A stretch of DNA of 64,000 nucleotides. Source: Cladorhizidae sp. MBARI D1340-BT2 (Eukaryota; Porifera; Demospongiae; Poecilosclerida; Cladorhizidae). Shown here one piece after another: positions 44,700 to 56,382 of this stretch. Position 1 is the stretch's first letter; each line of letters starts with the position of its first letter. The notes under the pieces were generated by a model, which worked only from the letters and a program-made list of their open reading frames with translations, did not search any database and was not told the origin of the DNA. The stretch covers positions 28,166,508 through 28,230,507 of the forward strand of contig JAQNBH010000006.1 of NCBI GenBank assembly GCA_028752905.1, in the 5' to 3' direction. A program made the translations under genes and the position numbers.

Positions 44700-46340
44700 A
44701 TATTTTAATATTGAAGTTGAGTTTTTTATTTGAACTCCAGCTACGCAGGGAAATGAGTCTAAGTCATGTTGAAGTTGGTAGCAGTCGTTCACATTCCATA
44801 CCAGTTTGATGCATTGGGTTGGACAGCAATGATGAAGATGTTGGAGAACTTAGTACAAACTTTAATGTAGATAATTATTAATAGATATTTAAAGATACTT
44901 CCTTGGGGCAGTCCGAGAGTGACACAGTAGGTATACCAGAAGACAGATATGACCTAAACCAGTTCCATAATTATGTCTCTAGTAATTACAATGCAGGAAT
45001 ACTTGAATAGAAGTTCACCATGGGGGACACTATCAAAAGCCTCGGTAGATGGTTCAACTTTTCAGTTGTGATAGCCATTACAATAAATAGTTAGTTCTCA
45101 TGGAATAGCAATAGCAGTTGAAGGGTGAAACTATTTTTCTGCAATCTGGTTTAGATTGAACAAGTAGCAAAGCTGATTATATTGTCATAGACCAGTTTCT
45201 CTATAATTTTAGAGACAAGCTATTGGTCTGTAGTTGGCGCCCAAGGGCTTATTCCCTGATTTATAAATTGGAATAATGTTGTGTATGTACGAATCAGCTG
45301 CAATGTACTGGTCAAGGGAGAACAGATTTTATAGACAGCCAAAGCAGTGTAGTCTTGGATGCATTCCATCAATTTTTTTACCTGGTTTTGTTCAAGTTTT
45401 ACTAAGGATATCCATAAACTTCCTCTGCAGAGATGGTAAACGTGGCCTGGATTTCTGAGGAAATAGGAATGAGTACTGCTGTGGAAGGATGAGCGGGCTC
45501 CTAGTGAAAACAGAATTGAAGCAGCTGTTCTGCAGACTGTCCCTTTCATAGCGAGTAGAGGTAGTTGCAGAGCTATGATTGGAATGTGTATACTATGTTT
45601 ATTCTGGCTAGGCTGTTAATGCAGTTGTCTTTCATGATATTCTTTATGCTTCGAACATTTGGATCTGAAGTTGGTGGGTTATGGAGAGTAATTGCTCATA
45701 TATAGTTGGAAGTGGAAGGAGTCCTCCTGTAATACTATCATATGTATATTCTGGCTAGGTTGTTTATGCAGTTGGCTTTCACAATATTCATATGATCTTT
45801 TTACTTTGGAAATTTGGAACTGAAGTTGGTGGGTCATGGAGATTAGTTGCTCATAGAAGGAGCCATCCTGTACTTTGTTCTTCTTGAGTGAATGCATTTG
45901 AGAGAATACTTTATTATTGGAGAAAAATATTTCGGTCGCTGGTGACGATTTTTTTTTACTGTCACAGTATTGGTGATAACTGGTTTTAGTGCTAAGCATA
46001 CATATTCTGTATCATTTAGAGAAAGTAAGTGGTTAAAATAAAAAATCTAATAGAAGTCATTCAGGCCATCCATCTCAGCTTTAGAGGGAGAGATAAAAAA
46101 ATCTTGCATGATGAGGTTGTGTGGGAATGGCAGTAGTTATAAATGAGGTAACTTGAATTTGTCCAACTTGAACAGAAAGTGGAATAAAGGATGAGCTCAG
46201 AATGGTTTGGTAATGACAAAATCAAGGATGTTGCCAGTTTGAATAGGGCTAGTTATAAACAGATGAAGTGTACAGTTATAGACTGAGGTCACAGAACATC
46301 GAAGAAATCATGGACAGATTGGTAAGTGAGGCTCAGTTGA
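44700..46340 (-). mobile_element. LINE fragment, right arm
   Basis: Minus strand: endonuclease tail near 46240-46100 (GNILDFVITKPF), a region duplicated in tandem (45575-45740 and 45750-45870), RT segments near 45549-45220 (LQLIRTYTTLFQFINQG, then KIIEKLV) and palm/thumb pieces to 44700. A CR1/Jockey-like LINE by word pattern. Many stops. About 0.9 kb more complete than the left copy. Confidence 0.72.
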
Positions 46341-46764
46341 TATCAGTGAAGTTAAAGTGATATATTATTATTACTTTGCCCATAGCACAAGTTTCTTTCA
46401 GATAAGAGAACAGGCCAATGTGATATGAGAATTAGGTGGCACATAGCTACTGTATTCACTAAGATGATTAGATTTAGGTCAAAATAGTTGTAATGAATTG
46501 GTGCAAGAAGGTAATATGATGATCCTAGATCCCAATAAGACACGCACACACTTCTCTTATAAAAATCAAGAGCATGTAACACTACTGAGGCTGGCGGGGC
46601 AAGTGGTGCACACTTATCTGCTAATTAAGCAGGATGTGAGAGCATGCCGGTTAATGCCATACTGAAGTTGTTATCTTACCGAGTTGAACTACTGGAAGAT
46701 GATATAGTTGAAATAACATCTACATTCACTGGGAGGACCAAGCTTGGGCTGGAAAGAAGAGAAA

Positions 46765-48094
46765 GCTCAGTTACCCTGAACCTTGCAGCTGAAAGAACCA
46801 CTCTCCTCGACTATGATGCTTTCCAACATTTGAGGGTTGCAGATGCGGTGACTGATTTCGCCTCTGTCAACTTAGACCGTCAGATAGTAAAGATGAATCT
46901 TGATTCAGTGGTAGATTTACCAATGGCTGCCTCTGCTGTTCAATTTAGGGTGAGTTTCAAACAGCAGTTTGGAATCTGTTGCAGGATGTTGATATAGGGA
47001 AGTTTGATTATCTCCTCATCGAGAGCAGTGGAATGACAACCCTTTGGCCACTATAGCTAGAGCAGGAATATGGGAGGATGTACTGAATCCTCCTTGATGC
47101 TGTAGTGACTGTAGTGGACACCTACGCCCTTGTAGCCAAATTTAAGGGTGGTGAAACATACCCCGCTGCAGCTGATTGCCAACTCCAATATGCTGATGTC
47201 ATAGTCATGAACAAGAAAGACCACGTTTCCGAGTCACAGCCTGGCAAAGCATGTGAATTTATGTCTGATTATGTCCTGGGTTGTCGGATTTACCCATGCA
47301 TGAAGTGTGCTATTCTTCTGCATTACCTAATGGAGGTGAGTAGGGTATCCAAGTTCACTGTGGTGTCTCATGTAGTAGCCAGCGCTGTTTATAGCATCCA
47401 TCTGGAGGGCGGAAGTATGAGCCAGGAGAGACAAAGGAGGGTTAAAGGAAGCATGCAGGAAGCTAAAGAAGCAGGCCACATCTCGAAGAAAACTTTCTCA
47501 TCTTTAATTTACGAGAGCAGTGTTCTTTTCAGCTTGAAAGTTTCCAAGCTATTTTAGGGAGGAAGTTCCCAAATGAAGCTTCATGCATGAAAGGAATGCT
47601 GTAGTTTGTGGAGGAAAGGAATTGCTTATACAAATTTCATGTGAGTGGTCGTTGGCGATACGAGATCACACCGCAAACTAATGCACAAGATAGCTTGGTT
47701 GGTTCATGTTTAGTGCAGTTTATTTCAGGGTTGGATGAAGACGAGATGAGAGCACTCTTGGGTAGTTGTGTGGCCAAGGAAGGTGAAGAAAACACTTTCC
47801 AAACTGAACAGGCTACGCCTCTTTTCCGTCATACAGAGCATCATTGAAAATGACCTTAGATTTAAGCTGATTCATCTGCTGAAGGAGATCGTCTCGGATA
47901 CATGTCCCAGGCCTCCCATTTTAGATGACTGGAATGACTTTAGTGTCACTGGTGTGTATGAGTGTATAATTTCAGTTGGAAAAGTAAGAATTGTACATGG
48001 CATAGACTTCAACAAGTTGAACTCGGACCTTGCTAAGCACGTGAACTGCTGCAGTGGTCCTGTGTGTCTTTTTCCTGTGGTCCTTCCAAACTGA
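46765..48094 (+). pseudogene. CobW/G3E-family GTPase pseudogene, right arm
   Basis: Plus-strand order: AERTTLL (degenerate P-loop region, near 46795), FASVNLDRQIV, NGCLCC one frame over near 46930, DIGKFDYLLIESSGMTTL near 46990-47045, VTVVDTYALVAKFKGG at 47107, ADVIVMNKKDHVSES with the NKxD guanine motif at about 47205-47216, and the C-terminal domain (EERNCLYKFHVSGRWRYEIT at 47610; FISGLDEDEMRALL at 47730). Several indels split these into different frames. This copy keeps the NKxD motif that the left copy lost. The downstream ORF to 48094 (EIVSDTCPRPPILDDWNDF) is unrecognised. Confidence 0.82.
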
Positions 48095-48483
48095 GTCAAA
48101 ATCTGCAGGCATGTTGTCGGCGAAGGGATGTCATTCCAGCCTCTATTTACCATTGCCTCTGAGATGTCCAAGAACTCATTAAGGACTACTACCTAACTGT
48201 TGGCTACTGCAGTTGTGGAACATAATAATTCTGCTTTGCCTTGTACAGTCTTCTCTTCACCATTTGCACCTAGTTTTCCTTTCAGGCATGAAATCACTTG
48301 TCTTGAAATGAAATAACTCCATTAATTGAGCATTATATGAATATCGGACGTACTGAATAATATTTATCTCGGTGTTTTTGGGGCATGAAATGTAGCTAGC
48401 TCCACTAGTGTTTTGCTAATGTGATTATTATTAAGCACCAAACACCAAATGTCAATCTTATTCCTTATACCATTGAACTGCTC

Positions 48484-48912
48484 TCACCTGTATATTTTTG
48501 CTGAGCATAGTTTTGCTCGTTGGTACACATTTGTGGTTTGCCCCAAAAAAGAGTCGGCCCTTTGAAGCTGGTAATTACGGCATTGTTGTTGGGTGCTCTC
48601 AGCTGGGCTTCCTGGTTTTCTTCTAATTATCACCTCAGATAACTTTACCGACCAATATATGCGGAGTACAACCTTCAAAGTATTGTATGTTCTGAAAGAG
48701 AAAAACTTCGGCAGTTTGACCAAGCTACAAATTGGAAACTGGACCATCCAATGGCACTTCTGACGTGAGTTTGAAGTTTTAGGTAGAAACACAACACCTA
48801 CATAGTGTCCCTTAAGTCCGAACTGGACAATGCTGAAAGGCCTAAAGGCATGGTGCACTGCCACATCACCCTCTTGGATGATACTGTTTTCACCTGAAAT
48901 ATTGATGTACAA
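48484..48912 (-). other. Conserved ORF of unknown identity, right arm
   Basis: 142-codon mirror of 8919-9308. Same uncertainty about coding strand. Confidence 0.35.
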
Positions 48913-49774
48913 TTATGTACACATAGCTAGGTAAAAGCACTCGATAGCTAGCTCTAGTTTAGAACTTTAATTAAATATTGTTATACCCCTCTTGCATGTT
49001 TTTCTCTCTTATAAACCTATAGCAAGACATGACCTTACAGGTGTAGAAAACCTTGTACTTTATAGCCCCAGATAGCTAAATAGGTGGTAGAGAAACTTTC
49101 TCACCATCTCTATATTAATAATATTAGCTCTGGAGAGTCACTCATTTTTGCCTTTGTAGCCATTGATTAGAGATGATCAACATCAACTTGCCTAAGGCAG
49201 GTGATTCATTTGTCAAAGACAAGTAAGGAACAGTAAGGTTTGTTATTGTGAGGTTATTGTGGAGGCTGTGATGGCTATATAGATCACATTTCTTGTAGTG
49301 ACAGATGCTGCCACACATCGACACCCTGATGCTACCCACTCCAACCTGAATTTTATAGTAGTAGCAATAGTAGTTGTACTAGTACAATGATCTCGGTAAT
49401 TAACTTGGAAATTTACTCTCTCGACATTTTGACTAGATTCTCTAGCCTTCATCAGGAATAATATTAGGAATATTATTACTCAGCCAACTCTCAGTTGACA
49501 GTGTAGACTTTCTCGATGATCGACTTAAATTTACTCACTCAATGTTTATGCTATAGATGCTCTATCTTTGATCAGGAATAATGAATAATTATTACAAGAA
49601 AACAATCTTTTCCAACAAACTGCTAAGAAAGAAGGGAGCAAAAAATCTATATGGCCACGTACAGTTTGATGACCCAGTAACATTTAAATCGTCATGCTAA
49701 ATGTATAAAACTGGTGAGCATAGTTTTCAGCGTTAAAAGCTCACACGGTTAAATGTGCTATTTGCCTTTGCTGC
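48913..49774. other. Non-coding arm sequence
   Basis: Matches about 8030-8918. It includes the short conserved ORF 49452-49142, which I regard as chance. No genes recognised. Confidence 0.5.
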
Positions 49775-49910
49775 TTAAGGGAGGATGTAACCACAGAAGA
49801 TGTAAAAATTTATTACCTCATAACTCTTTAATTTTTAACACGATGCAGCTGATTTTGATATCAAAATGTAGACAATTGTATGTGCTTTCTATTGATTTAA
49901 CACTTAGCGA

Positions 49911-50039
49911 ACCATTGTCATGAATTCATGACACGCGCAGGTGTATCTATAAGACCATTGTCACGTATTCGTGACAGTAATAATTGTCACCTGTAGACCA
50001 CCGTCATGATATCGTGACAGCCACTTCATTTTGACCACA
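49911..50039 (+). repeat. Three 43-bp tandem units with palindromic cores
   Basis: Period of exactly 43 bp (starts 49911, 49954, 49997), each beginning ACCA. Each unit contains a 16-18 bp palindrome: TGTCATGAATTCATGACA (49916-49933, perfect), TGTCACGTATTCGTGACA (49959-49976) and GTCATGATATCGTGAC (50003-50018). Arms GTCA(T/C)G and CGTGAC/CATGAC are kept while the spacer between units drifts. The array lies 130-260 bp from the left end of the piggyBac-like element. Confidence 0.93.
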
Positions 50040-50105
50040 AAGTTTTTTTTTACTGCGGTTCGTGGTTGTTAGGCCTGTGGTTATGATACCCAGACTCTAC
50101 TAGAG

Positions 50106-50900
50106 ATGTTATCTGATGGTAATGGTATTGGTGATTGTACATACTGTGACTCAAATAGTTGTAGGAATGATGAAGATATGAGTAGCAATTTTTATGAGAC
50201 CAAGGATGGGAGTGCAAGTATGGATGTTGGAGCAAGTGAAAATAGGGGGAAAGATACAGTGATAGGACTAAGTCAGCAGATGTCAATGGGAGGTCATCGT
50301 AATAGGGGAAGAGCTGCAGGTAGAGGATAGCAGAGGAAGGGAAGAGCTGCAGGTTGAGGATAGCAGAGTAGAGGAAGATCAGTTGGAAGTGGAACCAGCC
50401 GTGTGGATGCTAGCCAATATATGTGGAGAACTGCTGGGGAAGGTATGACATTCCTGGAATAAAAGAACAATAACAATTAATATTATTAGGTATTAGGTAC
50501 TACACAGACAAATGTTTTATATCCAGCAAACTTTACATATAAACCATTATTATTTCTTTTTAAATTCTAGATGACATTGCAGAGTAGCCCATACATCCTT
50601 CTACCAGGACCTAATGTTCCTCCATCCTGCCAAAGTGCTGAAGATTGTTTTCAACTATTCTTTGGTCCAACCATGCTAAAGTTTACCATTGACAGGACCA
50701 ATGCACATGCTGAGCCGAAGTGGGCCCAAGAACAGCTGAAGGGCAAACAGGCTGAATGGCAAGGGACACCATTACCAAGTGTGTGGAAGTCAGAGGTGTA
50801 ACTGTGCTTTCTGCAATGGCAGGATGGCACCAGACACCTCACCCTGTATAGATGTGGTGCCTGCCTAACACACTCCACTCCACACCTACCACTCACAGAG
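50106..50900 (+). pseudogene. piggyBac-like transposase remnants
   Basis: Exon-like piece 50106-50440 is acidic then Gly/Arg-rich (GGHRNRGRAAGRG, in-frame stop at 50328). A GTATGA donor near 50441 and acceptor TTCTAG at 50570 may bound an intron. The second piece (50571-50801) reads SAEDCFQLFFGPTMLKFTID with RTNAHAEP, the N-terminal block of the piggyBac DDE domain. It then jumps to SVWKSEV, a stop, and, one frame over, CNCAFCNGRM and CGACLTH, which resemble the C-terminal Cys-rich domain. The Asp catalytic core is deleted. Confidence 0.68.
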
Positions 50901-51099
50901 GACATATAAAACAGAAGAATGAATCTATATAAGTATACCTTCATCCTAGTTTCATGGTTATGATTACATGACCGATGTTGCTGCAATCCTATATGTAAAA
51001 TATATTAATAAGTGAACAACTGAATGGAAGCAAGGACTATATAACAAAATCACAGTGTTCTCAGGAGAGAAAAGGCTATTTAGCTAAGCTAGATAGCCA

Positions 51100-51345
51100 T
51101 TTAACTGCTAACTAGCTATATGGGGGTGCTAGCTACTTGGGTGCTTTAGCCAGCTAGCTATATGGGAGCGCTAGCTGGTTAGCTACTTGGGTCCGATAGC
51201 TAGCTAGCTACATGAAGCGCTAGCTAGTTAGCTACAAGGTGGGCTAGCTAGCTAGCTATTTAGCTACACTAGCTAAATTATTTACTATTCCTACACTATT
51301 TAGATGCGCTAGCTAAACTATTTACTATTCATACACTATTTAGCT
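51100..51345. repeat. GCTAGCTA-rich imperfect tandem repeat
   Basis: Repeated TAGCTAGCTA, GCTAGCTAGTTAGCTAC and ACTATTTA words with period about 45 bp, inside the piggyBac-like element. Short palindromes (GCTAGC) are frequent. Confidence 0.8.
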
Positions 51346-52747
51346 TGATCTAACAGTCATAAAAGAAACCACTAGGTTAGCTGAAGTAAAGTTACTTACT
51401 CACCTTGGTAACAAGAGTAGTTCTTCGCTTTACTTTTTTTTATTATTATCAGCTCATATACTTGAAAAACCTTTTGAGATTTGAGTAATGAAGTAACAGT
51501 AAGTATTAAGAGAGGAGTAGCACCTATAAGTTGTCTATCAAGCCTCCACTTCTTGGAACACTAAATATTGACCACTGTTAAACGCACCCGCGGTCTCTGG
51601 GAATAGATGCGCGTTCGAATTGAATAATCTCGTGTTTACTTTTCAATTAACGTGTACGGTCCGCTAAGTGATAATCTTGATGTATACCTACTCCCTAGGT
51701 GAAGTTATGGATCCAGCTGTGACCTAATATGGGGTCACTAAATTACACACAACTCAAGATCAATTAGTCCTAACCACTTCCCACTTAAACAGCATCTGTA
51801 GCAACCACAGTGGCTTGATTGCAGCAGAAGATTTGTCATATCATGTTCATGTGATTTTTTATAATTTTTTAAAGAAAATCAATCAATTTTTCAACATTCT
51901 GACTCATATACCCACCAAAGTTGACTATAACAAAAATTTCTCTGTTGCATAGAAAGAGCCGAAAAAGAGCTTTCTAATGATATATTAAAAGTGGGTATAT
52001 GTAAAAAAAATAAGGCAGTTACATGTAATTTAGTGACTCGAGTACATGATTTCAGATAAGAGCCTTCAAAGTTGAGAATGTCAAATATATTAGTTCTTGT
52101 ACTGCTTTTCTGCTCTTCTGTCCATTCCTCGCCCTACCGCGCAGTTACTATGGCTATAGAGAGCTTACAACGAGCTTCAATTTAGTACCTTATTCAAGCT
52201 TCTAGTACCTAGCGTTAGCGATCGCCACTCATGGTTGAGGCCCCTTCTTCTTCAATCTTTTGGTGTAGCCCCCCGTGTTGCTTGATTGCATTCAATTGCA
52301 TGGAAGAGCATGCACATCAAGGTGCATAACTTCATTGTGGAGCATTGAAATCTTCTGAAACTTGAAATATGACTATTAGATAGACAAAAGTATAGATAGA
52401 TGGCAAAAAATTTTTTTTGTATTTTGACAAAAATTAAGAAAAAAATTGTTACATCCTACCTTAAGGGAAGTGCTAGTGCATTTGCTGCTCAGTGCAAACC
52501 TACCAACTTAAGCTGGCTTCACCCTACACAGCTGGACCAGAGCCTAGCAACACTTCCGGGACAGATCCAAGCATGGATGGCCAATGGATATCTAATTGTT
52601 TTGGCTAATTGCAAACAAAAAAACAATCGTTGTCATGCACACCAAAAGCATATCGAGTCTGGTCAGCACAAGTGGTGGAGCTAGCAACTTCAAAGTTAGC
52701 TAATTGGGCAGGGTTATTATAAAATGTACAATCACCAGTGCCTCACT

Positions 52748-53133
52748 CTAACTACATGTTGGTTGTATACTCATACATGAACCTTCCCCAGTCAAACTTA
52801 GGATCCTTGCAATGGGGTGGAGGTGGCATGATAAATCCAGAGCTATCAATCTCACATTCTGAGTATTCTTTGTCAGACATTTACAAGAATGCAAGTGCTT
52901 GCAACCTGTTGGCACGCACCTAGGGACAGCACAATATAAAATATACACTGCCAGTATTCACCAGTGTTTCCAGTTCCATGTGTTGAGCGGTGGAAATGGA
53001 GTGAAACTTTATTCTTCATTCTCATGCTCTGAATACTTTTCATGAGTGAGCAAGCGAGATCCAATTTCCACTCACTGTATGCCTTACTCCCCACACACAC
53101 AATACCCTGGAAAAAAACATACCTGTATATCAA
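52748..53133 (-). other. Conserved ORF pair of unknown identity, right arm
   Basis: Mirror of 7377-7744 (SKAYSEWKLDLACSLMKS). The frame break is in about the same place. No domain recognised. Confidence 0.35.
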
Positions 53134-54280
53134 CTAATTTTGTAATAATCGCTTAATGACGGTGTAATTGATTACATAGTCAATGTCGTACTAGTACCAC
53201 TTTAATGATTTTCTATCTTCACATGATGTCATGCATGTGGATCCTTGCCCTAGCCTAGCATACAGTCACCATTGATTCTCGGGTGCCCTAATCTCAATCA
53301 CTTTTTTTTCCTTGCCCTTGCACTAGGCTCTTGGTAACTTGATACCTTTGTCCCTGTAGTAGGCTCTTGGTAATGCATACCTATGCCCTTTCCCCAGTAT
53401 TTTCAGAACACTTTTCTTGAACTTGATATCAAGTTGATGGCATATACCTCTAGAAATATTGTGTTGAGGGTTGTAATGATATTAGCAGTGAATATTTAAT
53501 AGGAGATGGAGACCATCAAGATACAGGAAGGGGGAAAAGAACCGAAAAGGCTTCTCAAATTAAAAGTAAATTTTATCTCAGAGAAAGTAAAGTCCAATTT
53601 GAATGCTTGTTGTGTAGGTAATTATAACCCTTGATAGCTGTAGCCAGTTATTGCTTTGAATTATGAATTCCAACAACATAAATATTGATTGTTCGAAATG
53701 ATTTGCTGTATTTTCAGCATTGAAATGGTAAATGGTCTGCAATTTGTTTCCTGATAGAGCTAGCTATTATCAGATCCAATGCCCAATCACCAGCATACCA
53801 GTCTTTTCACCGGATTCAATTCCCAATCACAAATACAGAAATCTTTTCACCAGATCCAATGCCTGAGGCATCAGAAATGGCCCCTAGCCCTAGATTTAGC
53901 CTTTGTCCTGGTCTTAGTCAGTCCCAGCCCCTAGCCCAAGACTAATCCCTAGCCAAATGCCTATCCCTAGGCCTAGCCTAGCATACCAGTCTCTTTTTAT
54001 CTCTTGCAAACTAGGGACTAGTGCAATAAAGACTCACAGCAATCGATGGCCTGGTATCAATTGGTCAGAAAAATTGTAATGAGCTTTCGTACGGTTACCA
54101 GAAGTCTACTCAAGATATGTTAAATATAATTGTATAAGATATATATAATTATATACATCTTCAGGTATTTATCAAGCCTCAAGGTAGCAAGCACCAAATA
54201 TGCTCTTGTCATCCCTCTGGGGTTAGGGTAGGCACATGTAGCAAGCACTGAGGAGATAGACTGTGACAAAATTATATGTG
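53134..54280. other. Non-coding right-arm sequence
   Basis: Matches 4543-5117 and 6801-7376 of the left arm. The junction where the left arm has 1.68 kb extra is at about 53700-53712. No gene. Confidence 0.6.
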
Positions 54281-55440
54281 CCTTTCACTGGCATAAGCGA
54301 CTTAAGTTGCGAAATATGCGCCTCTAATATACCCCTGAATATCAGGAAAATACGGAATGAGGAAAGTGAAGTAAACGTGTCAGCAAACATCACTTCCGGT
54401 TCATTCCCGGTCTCGAAGAGACCCGCTTTAGTAGAGACGAAGCGTTAAGACTTCCTATTTGAGGATGACTTCGGCCTGTTCGAGATTGACGTTAGTGAAG
54501 AAGAGGAAGAAGGTGCCTGTGCTTACCTGGGAAGTGGCGTAGTTGACGGTGATGCTATGGCAGCTATAACAGAAGCTGTTGGCACCGACCACGAAGCAAG
54601 TTTTCAAAGTATAGGTCGCTCTACTCTGCCAAGCGAAGCTTCAGACGATAGTGATGATCATGAAGAATTCCCCCAAGGTAAGAATAGATAAGAGTTGTAT
54701 AGTAAAGCCTAGTAACTAGCATAATAATATGAACTATTTCTCCTTGGAAGGTAGTTTCACTCTCATGGACCTGGAGGAGGAGGAGGAAGCAGCAGAGGAG
54801 AAGACAGGGTTGGAGGAGAGGTTATTATTTATATATATATATATATTTTATAATGTAGCATTATGTGTTTGTCTGAGTTATGCTGAACATGCAGACCTTC
54901 ACAGTGCCAAGCATTGCCATTTTATTTTTTATCTATATTTATTTATAATTATGTTATGCACACTTTGCACATACTTTTATTTATTTTTCAGTACTATGGA
55001 CCCTAGCCCTTACTTCCTCTTTGTTATGCTATTCACATCTTTGTGGTTTGTTATAAAAATGTTGTTGACAAATAGTTGTTGTTTACCAAACCTTGACTAG
55101 CTAACATTGCTGATTTCATGTGTATGAAACCGAGCTGAAATCAACTTATAATGATATTCACATCTTTGTGGTTTGTTATAATCAACCAAAAAATTGTTGT
55201 TGACAAACTGTAGTTGTTGTTGACAAAAAGTTGACCCGCTAACATTGCTGGTTTCATGTGTAATATGAAATTGAGATGATATAAACCCGATATAAACCCT
55301 TTTATTTTACTTCCTGTCTCTTATAACAATATTCACATTTCTAAAATTTACCATAATGTCTCTTCATGCGTCAGCTATCACCTGATATATAGTTGTTGGG
55401 TACTTGTCTTCATGTGATCCTCTATAAAAAAATAATGTGA
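54281..55440 (+). other. Right-arm-only block with an acidic open frame
   Basis: Similarity to the left arm stops sharply after ATATGTG at 54280 and resumes at about 55440, inside the Gypsy gag. The block has removed the 5' LTR and gag start that the left arm still has. It contains an open frame of about 135 codons (54263-54675) broken by a single TAA at 54446. It is basic/neutral at first, then strongly acidic (FGLFEIDVSEEEEEG; SDDSDDHEEF), ending at a good GTAAGA donor near 54678. A second acidic piece (MDLEEEEEAAEEK) lies at 54767-54820 between splice-like signals. Function unknown; this could be the first exon of a transposase or host gene. A duplicated phrase TTCACATCTTTGTGGTTTGT lies at 55030 and 55158. 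Confidence 0.5.
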
Positions 55441-56382
55441 AATTGTGTCAATTTTTGTAAAATGTCCTCCGTAAATCTGCCAGTGAAAGGATTACCTGAG
55501 AAACATTGAACAAACCCTAACAGAGGTGGGACTTCCACTAACAGAAAGGACCAATATATTACGGAAGCAAGTCTCCGGGAAAGTGATGGAAGCTTTTCAG
55601 GAACTGGACCTGAGCTTACATTACTAAACATTGAAGACTTCGCTGCTTGAGCATCTGGGTTGTACGGATACTAGAGCCATAAAAACTATTTGGAGAAACT
55701 CACCAACAGACAACCTATCACGTAGACACAATCTCACTCAGATTACGAAGAGCATCAACTGATTCGCAAAGCGAATGGAAAGCAAAAAGGACTTCACGAT
55801 GGAGATATTTCGAGGAACATTGACGCCTTACTACTCGCCAGAGGTATGCCTTGCACTGAGAGGTAATACTTACAAGGATACTCCGGAGATCATCGATGAG
55901 CTGGAAGCTACTTCGGAATCAAAATCCTTTAACGAAAGAAGCAAGATGCACAAGAGACAACTGGAGGGACAACACTCCGGCAGAAAGATGAGTCCCAGGG
56001 AACAGACACCTACTAATGGATCAGGTGGGCGTCTAACTAAGGGTAGAGATTGGGGTTCCCCATTGAGCATGATTGGGTTGTTGGTGGCCAAGGTGTAGCC
56101 GGTGGTACACAGAGGTGTAGATCATTTCCTAAGGACATAGTTTGCTTTGAATGCAATGAAACATGGCATTTTAAGAGGTATTGCCCAAACAGTAAGGTCA
56201 AAGCCAAGCTAGGCATGATTAGTTTTGAGTCTGAGGCTGAGGAAATTCAGGAGTTGGTCAGAACCTGGGACATAAATGGTAGACCGTGTAGGTGCCTCAT
56301 TGACACAGCAGCCAACAAAACAGCAGTCCCTGCTAGGCTCCAACTGAATGTTTTACTGGCAAGACAGCTACTGCAAGACTAG
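55440..56382 (+). pseudogene. gag: Gag C-terminal part and protease start, right copy
   Basis: Readable from about 55775 (MESKKDFTMEIFRGTL). One frameshift near 56095 separates ORFs 55775-56098 and 56050-56382. Zinc knuckle CFECNETWHFKRYC at 56143-56184 fits CX2CX4HX4C. The protease motif reads DTAA instead of DTGA near 56303. Gag sequence before 55775 contains stops. Confidence 0.85.

Larger units (their letters stand above)
49779..52460 (+). mobile_element. TTAA-flanked piggyBac-like element, internally deleted
   Basis: 2682 bp bounded by TTAA (49775-49778 and 52461-52464) and 13-bp terminal inverted repeats GGGAGGATGTAAC / GGTAGGATGTAAC (12 of 13 match). The left arm has the uninterrupted site near 8025, so insertion followed the duplication. 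Transposase remnants at 50106-50900 support piggyBac: an N-terminal basic G/R stretch, an AEDCFQLFFGPTML...TN block and a C-terminal Cys cluster. The catalytic middle is missing. From 50901 to 52460 there is no coding sequence, only GCTAGC-rich repeats (51100-51270) and AT-rich DNA. Confidence 0.85.
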
